64,000 bases of DNA. It comes from Streptomyces aureoverticillatus (lineage in GTDB: Bacteria; Actinomycetota; Actinomycetes; Streptomycetales; Streptomycetaceae). The DNA is taken from contig NZ_BMSY01000010.1 of NCBI RefSeq assembly GCF_014649395.1, positions 186,001-250,000 of the forward strand. Direction: 5' to 3'. The notes beneath the pieces were generated by a model. The model was not told the origin of the DNA. It was given only the letters and a program-made list of their open reading frames with translations, and searched no databases. Shown piece after piece: positions 9,111 to 17,520 of this stretch (the first letter of the stretch is position 1; each line of letters opens with the position of its first letter). Made by a program: the position numbers and the translations under genes.

Positions 9111-9230
9111 CCTGACGGGGCCGACGGCCGATCACCTGACGGGGCCGACGGCCGATCACCTGACGGGGCCCACGGCCGATCACCTGACGGGGCCCACGGC
9201 CGGTCACCTGACGGGGCCGACGGCCGATCA
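9111..9230. repeat. Five tandem 24-bp repeats between regulator and monooxygenase genes
   Basis: Units start at 9111, 9135, 9159, 9183 and 9207. Each reads CCTGACGGGG, then CCGACGG or CCCACGG, then CCGATCA or CCGGTCA. Units differ by at most two or three bases. The array starts about 100 nt upstream of the monooxygenase ATG, so it occupies its promoter/leader region. Each unit contains a partial GGCC-GAC-GGCC dyad. Confidence 0.9.
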
Positions 9231-9250
9231 CAGGTGCCCGCCCCGCCTTC

Positions 9251-12200
9251 TCAGCCCCGCCCGACCGCCGCCGCGCCTTCCCCGCGGCCCGCCTCGAAGG
9301 CCTTCTCGTACGCCGCCGGGCCCAGCCGCCCGCGAGCCGCCTCCTGGACCGGTACGACGTCGGGGTGGCCCTCGACCAGCGTGCCCCGGATGCCCGCCGC
9401 GGCCCCCAGGAGCCGGGCGGCGTCCCGGGGGAGCGGTGCCGCGGCCGCCAACGCCTCGGCCACCTCGGCCAGTTCCCCGGCGCCCGGGGCGTCGACCGCG
9501 AGCACGCGGGCCTGCTCGAACCAGTCGGCGGCCTCCTCCGGGCGGGACTCGGCGAGCGCGGTGCGGCCAAGGCCGATGAAGATCCGCGCGGTCTCCGCCT
9601 CGCTGTACCAGTTGGCGGCGCACGCCTGGAGGGCCTCTTCGTAGTGCGTACGCGCGCGTGCCGTGTCACCGCGCAGCCGCGCCACGTCCCCGAGCCCGCG
9701 CCGCGCCGTCGCCACCTTGTCGCGCACGCCCACGGTGCGGGCCCGCTCCTCCGCCTGCCGGAAGTGGTCCGCCGCGTCGTCCAGGGCGCCGCCGTGCAGC
9801 AGGACCGTGGCGCGCTGGTGCAGCAGGTCGCCGGTCTCCTCCGGGGCGCCCAGTTCGACGACGTGGGCGAGGCCCTCGTCCAGGAGCTCCAGGGCGCGTG
9901 TCCGCTCCCCGCGCCAGTCGGCGAACATCGCCAGCGGGTCCAGGCAGTTGGCCATGCCCCAGCGGTCGCCGTGCTCCCGGAAGGCCGCGAGCGCCCGCGC
10001 GAAGGCGGCCTCGGCCTCCGGCGGCCGCCCGGCGAACAGCTCCTGGAAGCCCCGCCCGAGGTCCAGCAGGGCGCGCCCCCACGGATGGTCGCCGACCTGT
10101 TCGCGCACCCGCTCCTCCATGGCCCGCCGCGGCCCGCCCACGAGCGACCACAGCACGATCAGGAACGGCAGCCGCAACGGCCCCTCCAGGGACGCCAGCA
10201 GGGCGTCGGCGCGCGCGAGGCGTTCCGGCTCGGCGGGGTCGTCGCCGTCCCCCACGATCGTGTTGACCAGGCACAGCACGTACTCCTCCGCGAGGCCCTC
10301 CGGAGGCCGCGGGCCGACGGCCGCCAGCAGGCCCGCGGCGAGCGAGGCGCGCTCTCCGTAGTGGCCGCGCAGCCGCCAGTACCAGGACAGGGCGGCCAGC
10401 ATGCGCAGCCCCGCGCGCGGGTCGGTGCGGGACAGGTGGCGCAGGGCGGCGTCCAGGTTGCCGTGGTCGGCGGCGAGCCGGTCGAGCCAGGGGAGTTGGC
10501 CGGCGCCGTGCAGCAGCGGCGCGCCCCGCTCGGCGAGCCGCAGGAAGTACGCGGCGTGCGCGTCCCGCAGCCTGTCCGCGTCGCCCGACTCGGCGAGCCG
10601 CCGGGCGCAGAAGGCGCGGATGGTCTCCAGCATCCGGTAACGGCCGCCCACCGCCTCGACGAACGACTTCTCCGCGAGCGAGGCCAGCAGGTCCTCCGGG
10701 TACGGGAGGGCGCAGACCGCCTCGACGGCGTCGAGGGTGGCCCCCGCGGGGAACACGGTCAGGCGCGCGGCCAGCTCCCGCTCCTCGTCGTCGAGCAGGT
10801 CCCAGCTCCACTCGACGACCGCGTGCAGGGTGCGATGGCGCGGGGCCTTCGTGCGGTCTCCGCGCGAAAGCAGCCGGAAGCGGTCGTCAAGGCGCGCGGC
10901 CAGCTCGTCGAGCGTGAGGGTGCGCAGCCGGGCGGCGGCCAGCTCGATGGCCAGCGGCAGCCCGTCGAGCGCCGCACACAGGACCCGGATGAGGTCGGCC
11001 TGAACCGGCTCCAGGCCGCCCTCCCCACCCGCCCGCGCCGCGAAGTCCGGGCGCACGGCCGCCGCCCGGTCGAGGAAGAGCCGGGTGGCGGGCCCGGCGG
11101 CGAGCGGCGGCACCGGGCACAGCGCCTCGCCGGTGATGCCGAGCGCCTCCCGGCTGGTGGCGAGGACGCGGACACCGGGGCAGGCGCCGAGCAGCAGTCC
11201 GACGACCCGCGCGGCGTCGTCGACGACGTGCTCGCAGTTGTCGAGCACGAGCAGCAGCTCACGCCCCTCCAGCGCGGCGAGCAGCCGCTCGGTGGCGTCA
11301 CCCCCGCGCGCGTGGAACCCGTCGCGTACTCCAAGGGCGCCGAGGATCGCGTACGTCACCCGCTCCCCGTCGGCCAGCGGCGCCAGCTCCACGAAGCACA
11401 CACGCGGGCTGCCGGACCCGCTGTCGGGGCGGCTGCTCCCGGGCCCGCCGCCCCGCGCCCCCTCGGCCCGCCCGCTCTCCCGCTCCCGCGCCGCCTCCAG
11501 GGCGAGCCGGGTCTTGCCGGTGCCGCCCGGCCCGGTGAGCGTCACCAGGCGGGCGTCGTCCAGGAGGGCGTGGACGCGGGCCAGCTCCGCCGTGCGGCCG
11601 ACGAGCGGGGTGAGGGGCGCGGGGACGGCCGGGGCGCGGGCCGGTTCGGCGCCGCGCAGCAGCTCCAGGTGGAGCGCGGCGAGCTCCGCCGACGGATCGG
11701 CACCCAGCTCCCGCGCGAGGACGCCCCGCGCCTCGTCGAACACCGCGAGGGCCTCCGCGGGCCGCCCGGCCGCGTGCAGCGCCCGCATCAGCTGCCCGTA
11801 CAGCCGCTCGCTCAGCGGATGGGCGGCGACCAGCTCCCGCAGCTCCGGTACGAGGCCGGGGCCGCCGCCGGTCGCCAGGTCGGCGTCGACGCGGTCCTGT
11901 ACGGCGGCGAACCGCAGCTCGTCGAGCCGGGTGCCGGAAGCGTGCGCCCCGGGCAGGTCGGCGAGGGCGGGCCCGCGCCACAGGCCGAGCGCCTCCTTCA
12001 GGAGGGCGGCGGCGTGGGGGTGGTCTCCGGAGGACAGCGCCTGTCGGCCCTCGCGGGCCAGGCGTTCGAAGAGGTGGGCGTCGACGTCGTCGGGGGAGAC
12101 GGCGAGGCGGTAGCCCGTGGCGGTGGTCTCGATGTCGACGCCCAGGCGCTTGCGCAGCCGGGACACCTGGGACTGCAGCGCGTTCGCGGCACCGGCGGGC

Positions 12201-12364
12201 GGCCGCTCCCCGTACAGCCCGTCGGTCAGCCGCCCGGCGGAGACGCTCCGGCCGGCGTCCAGCAGGAGCAGCGTGAGCAGGGCACGGGGGCGGGGGCCGC
12301 CGGGGTCGACGGGGGAGCCGTCGGGGGTGCGGACGTCGAGGGGGCCGAGGATGCCGAAGCGCAT
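9251..12364 (-). CDS. AfsR/SARP-family transcriptional regulator (OmpR-type DNA-binding, BTAD, P-loop ATPase, TPR)
   Basis: A 1037-residue regulator. Residues 1-95 form a winged-helix DNA-binding domain (MRFGILGPLDVR...LLLDAGRSVSAGRL). Residues 95-240 are the BTAD helical domain (GPALADLPGAHA, SERLYGQLMRALHAAGR). A P-loop at about residue 280 (LTGPGGTGKTRLALEAA) and LLLVLDNCEHVVD form the NB-ARC-like STAND ATPase, followed by winged-helix and TPR repeats to the C-terminus. Such proteins activate secondary-metabolite genes from direct repeats near -35. ATG 12364 starts the canonical domain; the 25 residues of frame upstream overlap the rpmB terminator. The nearest candidate target is the monooxygenase just downstream. 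Confidence 0.93.
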   Translation of the reverse strand: MRFGILGPLDVRTPDGSPVDPGGPRPRALLTLLLLDAGRSVSAGRLTDGLYGERPPAGAANALQSQVSRLRKRLGVDIETTATGYRLAVSPDDVDAHLFERLAREGRQALSSGDHPHAAALLKEALGLWRGPALADLPGAHASGTRLDELRFAAVQDRVDADLATGGGPGLVPELRELVAAHPLSERLYGQLMRALHAAGRPAEALAVFDEARGVLARELGADPSAELAALHLELLRGAEPARAPAVPAPLTPLVGRTAELARVHALLDDARLVTLTGPGGTGKTRLALEAARERESGRAEGARGGGPGSSRPDSGSGSPRVCFVELAPLADGERVTYAILGALGVRDGFHARGGDATERLLAALEGRELLLVLDNCEHVVDDAARVVGLLLGACPGVRVLATSREALGITGEALCPVPPLAAGPATRLFLDRAAAVRPDFAARAGGEGGLEPVQADLIRVLCAALDGLPLAIELAAARLRTLTLDELAARLDDRFRLLSRGDRTKAPRHRTLHAVVEWSWDLLDDEERELAARLTVFPAGATLDAVEAVCALPYPEDLLASLAEKSFVEAVGGRYRMLETIRAFCARRLAESGDADRLRDAHAAYFLRLAERGAPLLHGAGQLPWLDRLAADHGNLDAALRHLSRTDPRAGLRMLAALSWYWRLRGHYGERASLAAGLLAAVGPRPPEGLAEEYVLCLVNTIVGDGDDPAEPERLARADALLASLEGPLRLPFLIVLWSLVGGPRRAMEERVREQVGDHPWGRALLDLGRGFQELFAGRPPEAEAAFARALAAFREHGDRWGMANCLDPLAMFADWRGERTRALELLDEGLAHVVELGAPEETGDLLHQRATVLLHGGALDDAADHFRQAEERARTVGVRDKVATARRGLGDVARLRGDTARARTHYEEALQACAANWYSEAETARIFIGLGRTALAESRPEEAADWFEQARVLAVDAPGAGELAEVAEALAAAAPLPRDAARLLGAAAGIRGTLVEGHPDVVPVQEAARGRLGPAAYEKAFEAGRGEGAAAVGRG

Positions 12365-12399
12365 CCGCCAGATTCTGGCGCAGGGACAGCGCATGTACG

Positions 12400-12433
12400 A
12401 AAAGCCGGCCCTCCCGGAGGAGGACCGGCTTTT
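12400..12433 (-). terminator. Rho-independent terminator of rpmB
   Basis: Inverted repeat AAAAGCCGG (12400-12408) / CCGGCTTTT (12425-12433) with an additional CCTCC/GGAGG pairing inside the loop. It is followed by a T-run on the minus strand and is symmetric, so it can act in both directions. Confidence 0.88.
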
Positions 12434-12463
12434 CAGCAACCGGCTAGGTGGCCGCGCAGAACG

Positions 12464-12649
12464 TTAGCGCGAGACCTTGCCGGCCTTGATGCACGAGGTG
12501 CAGGCGTTGAGGCGCTTCGGCGTCCCGCTCACCACGGCACGCACACGCTGGATGTTCGGGTTCCAGCGACGGGGCGTACGGCGGTGCGAGTGCGAGATGT
12601 TGTTGCCGAAGCCCGGCCCCTTGCCGCAGACGTCGCAGTTGGCAGCCAC
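12464..12649 (-). CDS. rpmB: 50S ribosomal protein L28, zinc-binding (C+) form
   Basis: 61-residue L28. The sequence MAANCDVCGKGPGFGNNISHSHRRTPRRWNPNIQ is diagnostic. Two CxxC pairs (CDVC, residues 5-8; CTSC, residues 50-53) form a zinc ribbon, marking the zinc-containing paralogue. Streptomyces usually also carry a cysteine-free copy elsewhere, de-repressed by Zur in zinc starvation. GTG 12649 has TTTGGAG 7 nt upstream. It is divergent from the FakA-like gene and recG side, as in many bacteria. Confidence 0.97.
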   Translation of the reverse strand: MAANCDVCGKGPGFGNNISHSHRRTPRRWNPNIQRVRAVVSGTPKRLNACTSCIKAGKVSR

Positions 12650-12935
12650 GGGTCACTCCAAAGACTTCAGATGCACTTACGGTTAAACCCGGCATGCCGG
12701 GATCAGTGCAATGATCGGAGTGGCGTTGCCAGGAGGAATGTCCCGATGCGTATCGGGCAACCGGAGCAGCATACAACGACTGCTTCGGTACAACGAAACT
12801 ACCATGTCTCGCCCCTGCCCCGCCCCGGCCTCCCCTCCGTCCCAGGTCTACGCTGCGTCCCATCCCGTGACGCACGACGTGAGGCGTCCCGTACGCGCGA
12901 CGGAGCGGCCCCGTGACGCTCCTAGGAGGCGACAG

Positions 12936-14690
12936 TTGCCGCAGAACCTCGACGCTGTCGCCGTCCGCGCCTGGAGCGCACTCGCTCTGGACGCGCTGGG
13001 GCAGGCCCGCGAGGAGATCGACGCGATCAACGTCTATCCGGTCGCGGACGGGGACACCGGGACCAACCTCTATCTGACGATGGAGTCGGCGGCCCAGGCG
13101 GTCGACGCGGCCTTCACGGGCCTCGAACCGGCCAGGCCGGCGCTCGCCGAGGCGGTGCGCGCGATGGCGCACGGGGCGCTGATCGGGGCCCGCGGCAACT
13201 CCGGGACGATCCTGGCGGAGTTGCTGCGGGGGATGGCGCAGGTGCTCTCGGCGGAGCCCGAGGGCCACGGCGGTGACGCTCGTCACAGTGAGGGCGCGCG
13301 TCTCGCGCTCGCGCTGGACCGCGCGTCCCAGGCCGCGTACCGGGCGGTGGCGCACCCCGTGGAGGGCACCGTCCTGACGGTCGCCAAGGCCGCAGCCGAA
13401 GCCGCCGACACCGCCGCCACGGGCTCGCCGGACTGCTCCCCGCCGGACTCGGCCGCGGTGGCACGCGCGGCGTACGAAGGCGCCTGCGCGGCGCTGGACG
13501 CGACTCCGGGGCAGCTCGCGGTGCTCGGGCGCGCGGGCGTGGTGGACGCCGGTGGACGGGGCCTGGTGGCGGTTCTCGGCGCGTTGGTGGGGGCGCTGTC
13601 GGGGGAGAAGGTGCGGCCGCGTGCGGCGGGGGGCGGCCACGCGCGCGTGGAGTCGGCCGAGCAGGCCGGGCCGCCCCAGGGGGCCCCGGCCGTCCTGACC
13701 GAACCCACCCAGCTCACCGCACCCACCGACCCCGCCACGTGCGCCGACCCCGCCCCCGGCGGGGCAGGCCCCGCCTTCGAAGTGATCTACCTCCTGGAGG
13801 CCGACGACGCCGCCGTGGACCGGCTCCGGCTGCGACTGGACGCGCTCGGCGACTCGCTCGTGGTCGTCGGGGGCGACGGCCTGTGGAACGTCCACGTGCA
13901 CGTGGACGACGCGGGCGCGGCCGTGGAGGCGGGCGTCGAGGCGGGCCGGCCGTACCGCATCCGCATCACGCACTTCGGTCTCGGCGACGCCCACACCGTA
14001 CGGACGCAGGCGCCGCCCCGGGAGCGCGCCCAGCGCGGCATCGTCGCCGTCGTGCCGGGCGACGGCCTGGCCGCCCTGTACGCCGAGGCCGGGGCCACCA
14101 CGGTGCCCGCGCGCGCGGGGGAGCCGCCCGGCAGCGGCGAGCTGGTCGAGGCGATCCGGCGGGCGCACGCGCGCGAGGTGGTGCTGCTGCCCAACGACGC
14201 CGGGCTGCGCCACACCGCGGCGGCCGCCGCCGAACAGGCCCGCTCCGAAGGCGTACGGGTCGCACTGATCCCCACCCGCTCCGCGGTCCAGGGCATCGCC
14301 GCGCTCGCCGTGCACGAGCCCGACCGCCGCTTCGACGAGGACGTCGTCGCCATGACCTCGGCGGCCGGGGCGACCCGCTACGCCGAACTGGCCGTGGCCG
14401 AGCGGCAGTCGTGGACGACGGCGGGCATCTGTCAGGCCGGGGACGTGCTCGGCCTGATCGACGGCGACGTGGCCGTCATCGGCCCGGAGATCGGGCGCAC
14501 CGCGACGGCCGTGCTCGACCGGATGCTCGCGGCGGGCGGCGAGATGGTCACGCTGGTCCTCGGCGACGAGGTGGCGGACTCGGTGGCCGAGGGGCTGGAG
14601 AAGCACGTACGCGACGGCCATCTGGCCGTAGACACGGTGCTGTACCGGGGCGGCCCCCAGGCTCCCTTGCTCCTCATCGGCGTCGAGTGA
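12936..14690 (+). CDS. DAK2/DhaL-domain protein (YloV/FakA-like)
   Basis: A 584-residue protein with an N-terminal kinase-type DhaL domain (residues 1-200, INVYPVADGDTGTNLYLT with the Mg-binding Asp triplet; GARGNSGTILAELLRG) and a C-terminal YloV/DegV-related region (EVIYLLEADD, IVAVVPGDGLAALYAEAGA, LLPNDAGLRHTA). This architecture equals FakA, the ATP-binding subunit of fatty acid kinase, which phosphorylates FakB-bound fatty acids; no FakB is in the window. A Pro/Thr-rich linker (residues 230-265) separates the halves. TTG 12936 is chosen because TAGGAGGCGA precedes it by 6 nt and the family begins at LDAVAVRAWS. The recG-adjacent position is the same as in Firmicutes. Confidence 0.85.
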   Translation: MPQNLDAVAVRAWSALALDALGQAREEIDAINVYPVADGDTGTNLYLTMESAAQAVDAAFTGLEPARPALAEAVRAMAHGALIGARGNSGTILAELLRGMAQVLSAEPEGHGGDARHSEGARLALALDRASQAAYRAVAHPVEGTVLTVAKAAAEAADTAATGSPDCSPPDSAAVARAAYEGACAALDATPGQLAVLGRAGVVDAGGRGLVAVLGALVGALSGEKVRPRAAGGGHARVESAEQAGPPQGAPAVLTEPTQLTAPTDPATCADPAPGGAGPAFEVIYLLEADDAAVDRLRLRLDALGDSLVVVGGDGLWNVHVHVDDAGAAVEAGVEAGRPYRIRITHFGLGDAHTVRTQAPPRERAQRGIVAVVPGDGLAALYAEAGATTVPARAGEPPGSGELVEAIRRAHAREVVLLPNDAGLRHTAAAAAEQARSEGVRVALIPTRSAVQGIAALAVHEPDRRFDEDVVAMTSAAGATRYAELAVAERQSWTTAGICQAGDVLGLIDGDVAVIGPEIGRTATAVLDRMLAAGGEMVTLVLGDEVADSVAEGLEKHVRDGHLAVDTVLYRGGPQAPLLLIGVE

Positions 14691-15012
14691 CTTCCCCCAC
14701 CCACCCGCCCTCTCCTGGGGCTCCGCCCCAGACCCCGCTCCTCAAACGCCGGAGGGGCTGGATTTCAGCCCGTCGAGGGGGTCCCTCCCTGCTCTTTAAG
14801 AGCTTGGGGGAGTTTGAGGACGAGCCGCGAAGCGGCGATACGGGGGTCCAAGGGGCGGAGCCCCCTGCCCGCGGCGAAGCCGCCAATGGATGCAGCGGGA
14901 AGGGGCGGGCTTGGGGAAGCCCCCGGCAGGGCCCCACCCCAACCGCACCGCACCCGGCCCCCACCGCACCGCCCCCCACCCCACGCCCCCGTTTCCCGGC
15001 CCCTGCCCCCGA
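14691..15012. repeat. Non-coding spacer with a pair of inverted REP-like elements
   Basis: This 322-nt stretch holds no gene. Hairpin CTGGGG-CTCCG-CCCCAG (14714-14730) is followed by ACCCCGCTCCTCAAACGCC. From 14791 a GCTCTT/AAGAGC hairpin leads into GGGGGAGTTTGAGGACGAGC and ends in GGGGCGGAGCCCC (about 14852-14865). The second copy is the reverse complement of the first, a known type of Streptomyces intergenic repeat. From 14930 on the sequence is CCCCACC-rich and featureless up to the recG promoter. Confidence 0.75.
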
Positions 15013-15035
15013 TTGTCAGTGCCGTGGTGTGCAAT
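15013..15035 (+). promoter_or_regulatory. PafBC (RecA-NDp type) DNA-damage promoter at recG
   Basis: TTGTCAGTG (15013-15021), 8-nt spacer, then TGCAAT (15030-15035). The actinobacterial LexA-independent damage promoter has consensus TTGTCRGTG-N8-TAnnnT; only the second -10 base deviates. The -10 element overlaps the ATG at 15034, so transcription would start near 15042-15043. Confidence 0.7.
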
Positions 15036-17238
15036 GGATCTCGTGCACGCGCTCCAGGAACCATTGAAGAACGCGCTCGGCCAGGCCACCGCGAAGGTGA
15101 TGGCCGAGCACCTAGACCTGCACACGGTCGGCGACCTCCTGCACCACTACCCCCGGCGGTACGCCGAGCGCGGCGAGCTGACCCGCCTCTCCGACCTCCC
15201 GCTCGACGAGCACGTCACGGTCGTGGCCCAGGTCGCGACCGCCCGCGTCCTGCGGTTCAACGGCGGCAGCGGCCAGCGGCTGGAAGTCACCATCACGGAC
15301 GGCAGCGGCCAGCTCCAGCTCGTGTTCTTCGGCCGCGGCATCCACAAGCCGCACAAGGACCTGCTGCCCGGCACCCGGGCGATGTTCGCGGGCAAGGTGT
15401 CGGTCTTCAACCGCAAGATGCAGCTCGCCCACCCGGCGTACGAACTGCTGCGCGGCGACGGCGACTCGGCCACCGAGGCCGTCGACTCCTGGGCCGGAGC
15501 CCTCATCCCGATCTATCCGGCCACCGCCAAGCTGGAGTCCTGGAAGATCGCCAAGTCGGTGGACGCGGTGCTGCCGAGCGCTCAGGAGGCCCTGGACCCG
15601 CTGCCGCCGTCCCTGCGCGAGGGCCGGGGCCTGATCCCGCTCCCCGAAGCGCTCCTGAAGATCCACCGCCCACACGCGAAGGCGGACATCGCCACCGCCC
15701 GCGACCGCCTGAAGTGGGACGAGGCGTTCGTGCTCCAGGTCGCCCTGGCCCGCCGCCGGTTCGCGGACGCGCAACTGCCCGCGGTGGCCCGCCCCCCGCG
15801 CGCGGGCGGCCTGCTCGACGCGTTCGACGCCAAGCTGCCCTTCACGCTCACGGACGGCCAGCGCGCGGTCTCCAAGGAGATCTTCGACGACCTGGCCACC
15901 GAGCACCCCATGCACCGCCTCCTCCAGGGCGAGGTCGGCTCCGGCAAGACGATGGTGGCCCTGCGCGCCATGCTCGCCGTGGTGGACGCGGGCGGCCAGG
16001 CCGCGATGCTCGCGCCCACGGAAGTCCTGGCCCAGCAGCACCACCGGTCGATCACGGAGATGATGGGCGAGCTCGCCGAAGGGGGCATGCTCGGCGGCTC
16101 CGAGCACGCCACCAAGGTCACCCTGCTCACCGGCTCCATGGGCACGGCGGCCCGCCGTCAGGCCCTGCTCGACCTCGCCACCGGCGAGGCGGGCATCGTC
16201 ATCGGGACCCACGCCCTCATCGAGGACAAGGTCCAGTTCCACGACCTGGGCCTGGTCGTCGTCGACGAGCAGCACCGCTTCGGCGTGGAGCAGCGCGACG
16301 CCCTGCGCGGCAAGGGCAAGCAGCCCCCGCACCTGCTGGTCATGACGGCCACCCCCATTCCGCGCACGGTCGCGATGACGGTCTTCGGCGACCTGGAGAC
16401 GTCCGTCCTCGACCAGCTCCCGGCCGGCCGCTCGCCGATCTCCACGCACGTCGTCCCGGCACAGGACAAGCCGCACTTCCTCGCGCGCGCATGGGAGCGC
16501 GTGCGCGAAGAGGTGGAGAACGGCCACCAGGCGTACGTGGTCTGCCCCCGCATCGGTGACGACGAGGGGGAGGAGGAGCCCAAGAAGGGCAAGAAGAAGT
16601 CCGCCGAGGACGAGGCCGAGAAGCGCCCCCCGCTCGCCGTCCTGGACGTGGCGGAGGAGCTGACCCACGGCCCCCTGCGCGGGCTCGCGGTCGAGGTCCT
16701 GCACGGCCGCATGCAGCCGGACGACAAGGACGCGGTGATGCGCCGCTTCGCCGCCGGCGAGACCCACGTCCTGGTCGCCACGACGGTGATCGAGGTCGGG
16801 GTGAACGTCCCGAACGCCACCGCCATGGTGATCATGGACGCCGACCGCTTCGGCGTCTCGCAGCTCCACCAGCTCCGCGGCCGCGTCGGCCGCGGCTCCG
16901 CGCCGGGCCTGTGCCTGCTGGTCACCGACATGCCGGAGGCGAGCCCCGCCCGCGCCCGCCTCGCCGCCGTGGCCGCCACGCTCGACGGCTTCGAGCTCTC
17001 CCGCATCGACCTGGAGCAGCGCCGCGAGGGAGACGTGCTCGGCCAGGCCCAGTCCGGCGTGCGCTCCTCGCTGCGCATGCTCGCCGTCATCGACGACGAG
17101 GAGATCATCGCCGCGGCCCGCGAGGAGGCGACCGCCGTCGTCTCCCGCGACCCCGACCTGGAGCACCTGCCCGAACTGCGCACGGCCCTGGACGCCCTCC
17201 TGGACGCGGAGCGCGAGCAGTACCTGGACAAGGGCTGA
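15034..17238 (+). CDS. recG: ATP-dependent DNA helicase RecG
   Basis: A 734-residue helicase that regresses stalled forks and branch-migrates Holliday junctions. The order is wedge/OB domain (residues 50-160, with GDLLHHYPRRY and LQLVFFGRG), helicase motif I GEVGSGKTMVALRA (about 299-312), motif II VVVDEQHRFGVEQR (about 408), MTATPIPRT, and C-terminal motifs VEVLHGRM, TTVIEVGVNVPNA and QLHQLRGRVGRG. A charged insertion (EGEEEPKKGKKKSAEDE, about residues 510-527) lies between the helicase lobes. The ATG at 15034 is the conventional start. If the overlapping PafBC promoter is active, the mRNA would instead begin at the GTG at 15043, giving 731 residues. Confidence 0.96.
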   Translation: MDLVHALQEPLKNALGQATAKVMAEHLDLHTVGDLLHHYPRRYAERGELTRLSDLPLDEHVTVVAQVATARVLRFNGGSGQRLEVTITDGSGQLQLVFFGRGIHKPHKDLLPGTRAMFAGKVSVFNRKMQLAHPAYELLRGDGDSATEAVDSWAGALIPIYPATAKLESWKIAKSVDAVLPSAQEALDPLPPSLREGRGLIPLPEALLKIHRPHAKADIATARDRLKWDEAFVLQVALARRRFADAQLPAVARPPRAGGLLDAFDAKLPFTLTDGQRAVSKEIFDDLATEHPMHRLLQGEVGSGKTMVALRAMLAVVDAGGQAAMLAPTEVLAQQHHRSITEMMGELAEGGMLGGSEHATKVTLLTGSMGTAARRQALLDLATGEAGIVIGTHALIEDKVQFHDLGLVVVDEQHRFGVEQRDALRGKGKQPPHLLVMTATPIPRTVAMTVFGDLETSVLDQLPAGRSPISTHVVPAQDKPHFLARAWERVREEVENGHQAYVVCPRIGDDEGEEEPKKGKKKSAEDEAEKRPPLAVLDVAEELTHGPLRGLAVEVLHGRMQPDDKDAVMRRFAAGETHVLVATTVIEVGVNVPNATAMVIMDADRFGVSQLHQLRGRVGRGSAPGLCLLVTDMPEASPARARLAAVAATLDGFELSRIDLEQRREGDVLGQAQSGVRSSLRMLAVIDDEEIIAAAREEATAVVSRDPDLEHLPELRTALDALLDAEREQYLDKG

Positions 17239-17440
17239 GCGAGCGGCACCCGCGAAGGGGCTGAGCGGACGGCACCCGCCGCAGGGCCGAGCGAGTGGCA
17301 CCCGCGAAGGGGCTGACCGAGCCCCACCCGCAGAAGGCCTGAGCCAGCCGCACCCGCCCCCAGGCCGAGCGAGCCGCACCCGCAGAGACGCCGGGCGAGC
17401 CGCACCCGCGGAACGGCCGAGCCGGCCCCACCGCCGGGAC
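17233..17440. repeat. Eight tandem 26-bp repeats running out of the recG 3' end
   Basis: Units begin at 17233, 17259, 17285, 17311, 17337, 17363, 17389 and 17415, with core GGC(T/C)GAGCGAG then CGGCACCCGC. Unit 1 contains the recG stop codon. Identity between units is roughly 70-85% by eye. The array fills most of the recG-rsmD gap. Confidence 0.9.
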
Positions 17441-17520
17441 CCATGAGGCGGGCCGACAAGGGCTGATGCCGCCGAACGCCATATCGTGAAGGGAAGCCAC
17501 CCCTCAGCCAAAGGACCCAG

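Noticed and set aside
7727-12364. Complete secondary-metabolite cluster
   Set aside because: Only one oxygenase and one regulator; flanking genes are thiamine and ribosomal housekeeping.
9365-12916. 1183-codon plus-strand frame opposite the AfsR-type regulator
   Set aside because: Antisense of a gene with clear BTAD, P-loop and TPR motifs; composition is Arg/Gly/Pro shadow-like.
12444-14621. 725-codon minus-strand frame opposite the FakA-like gene
   Set aside because: Low-complexity Arg/Gly/His composition from high-GC antisense reading; no domain.
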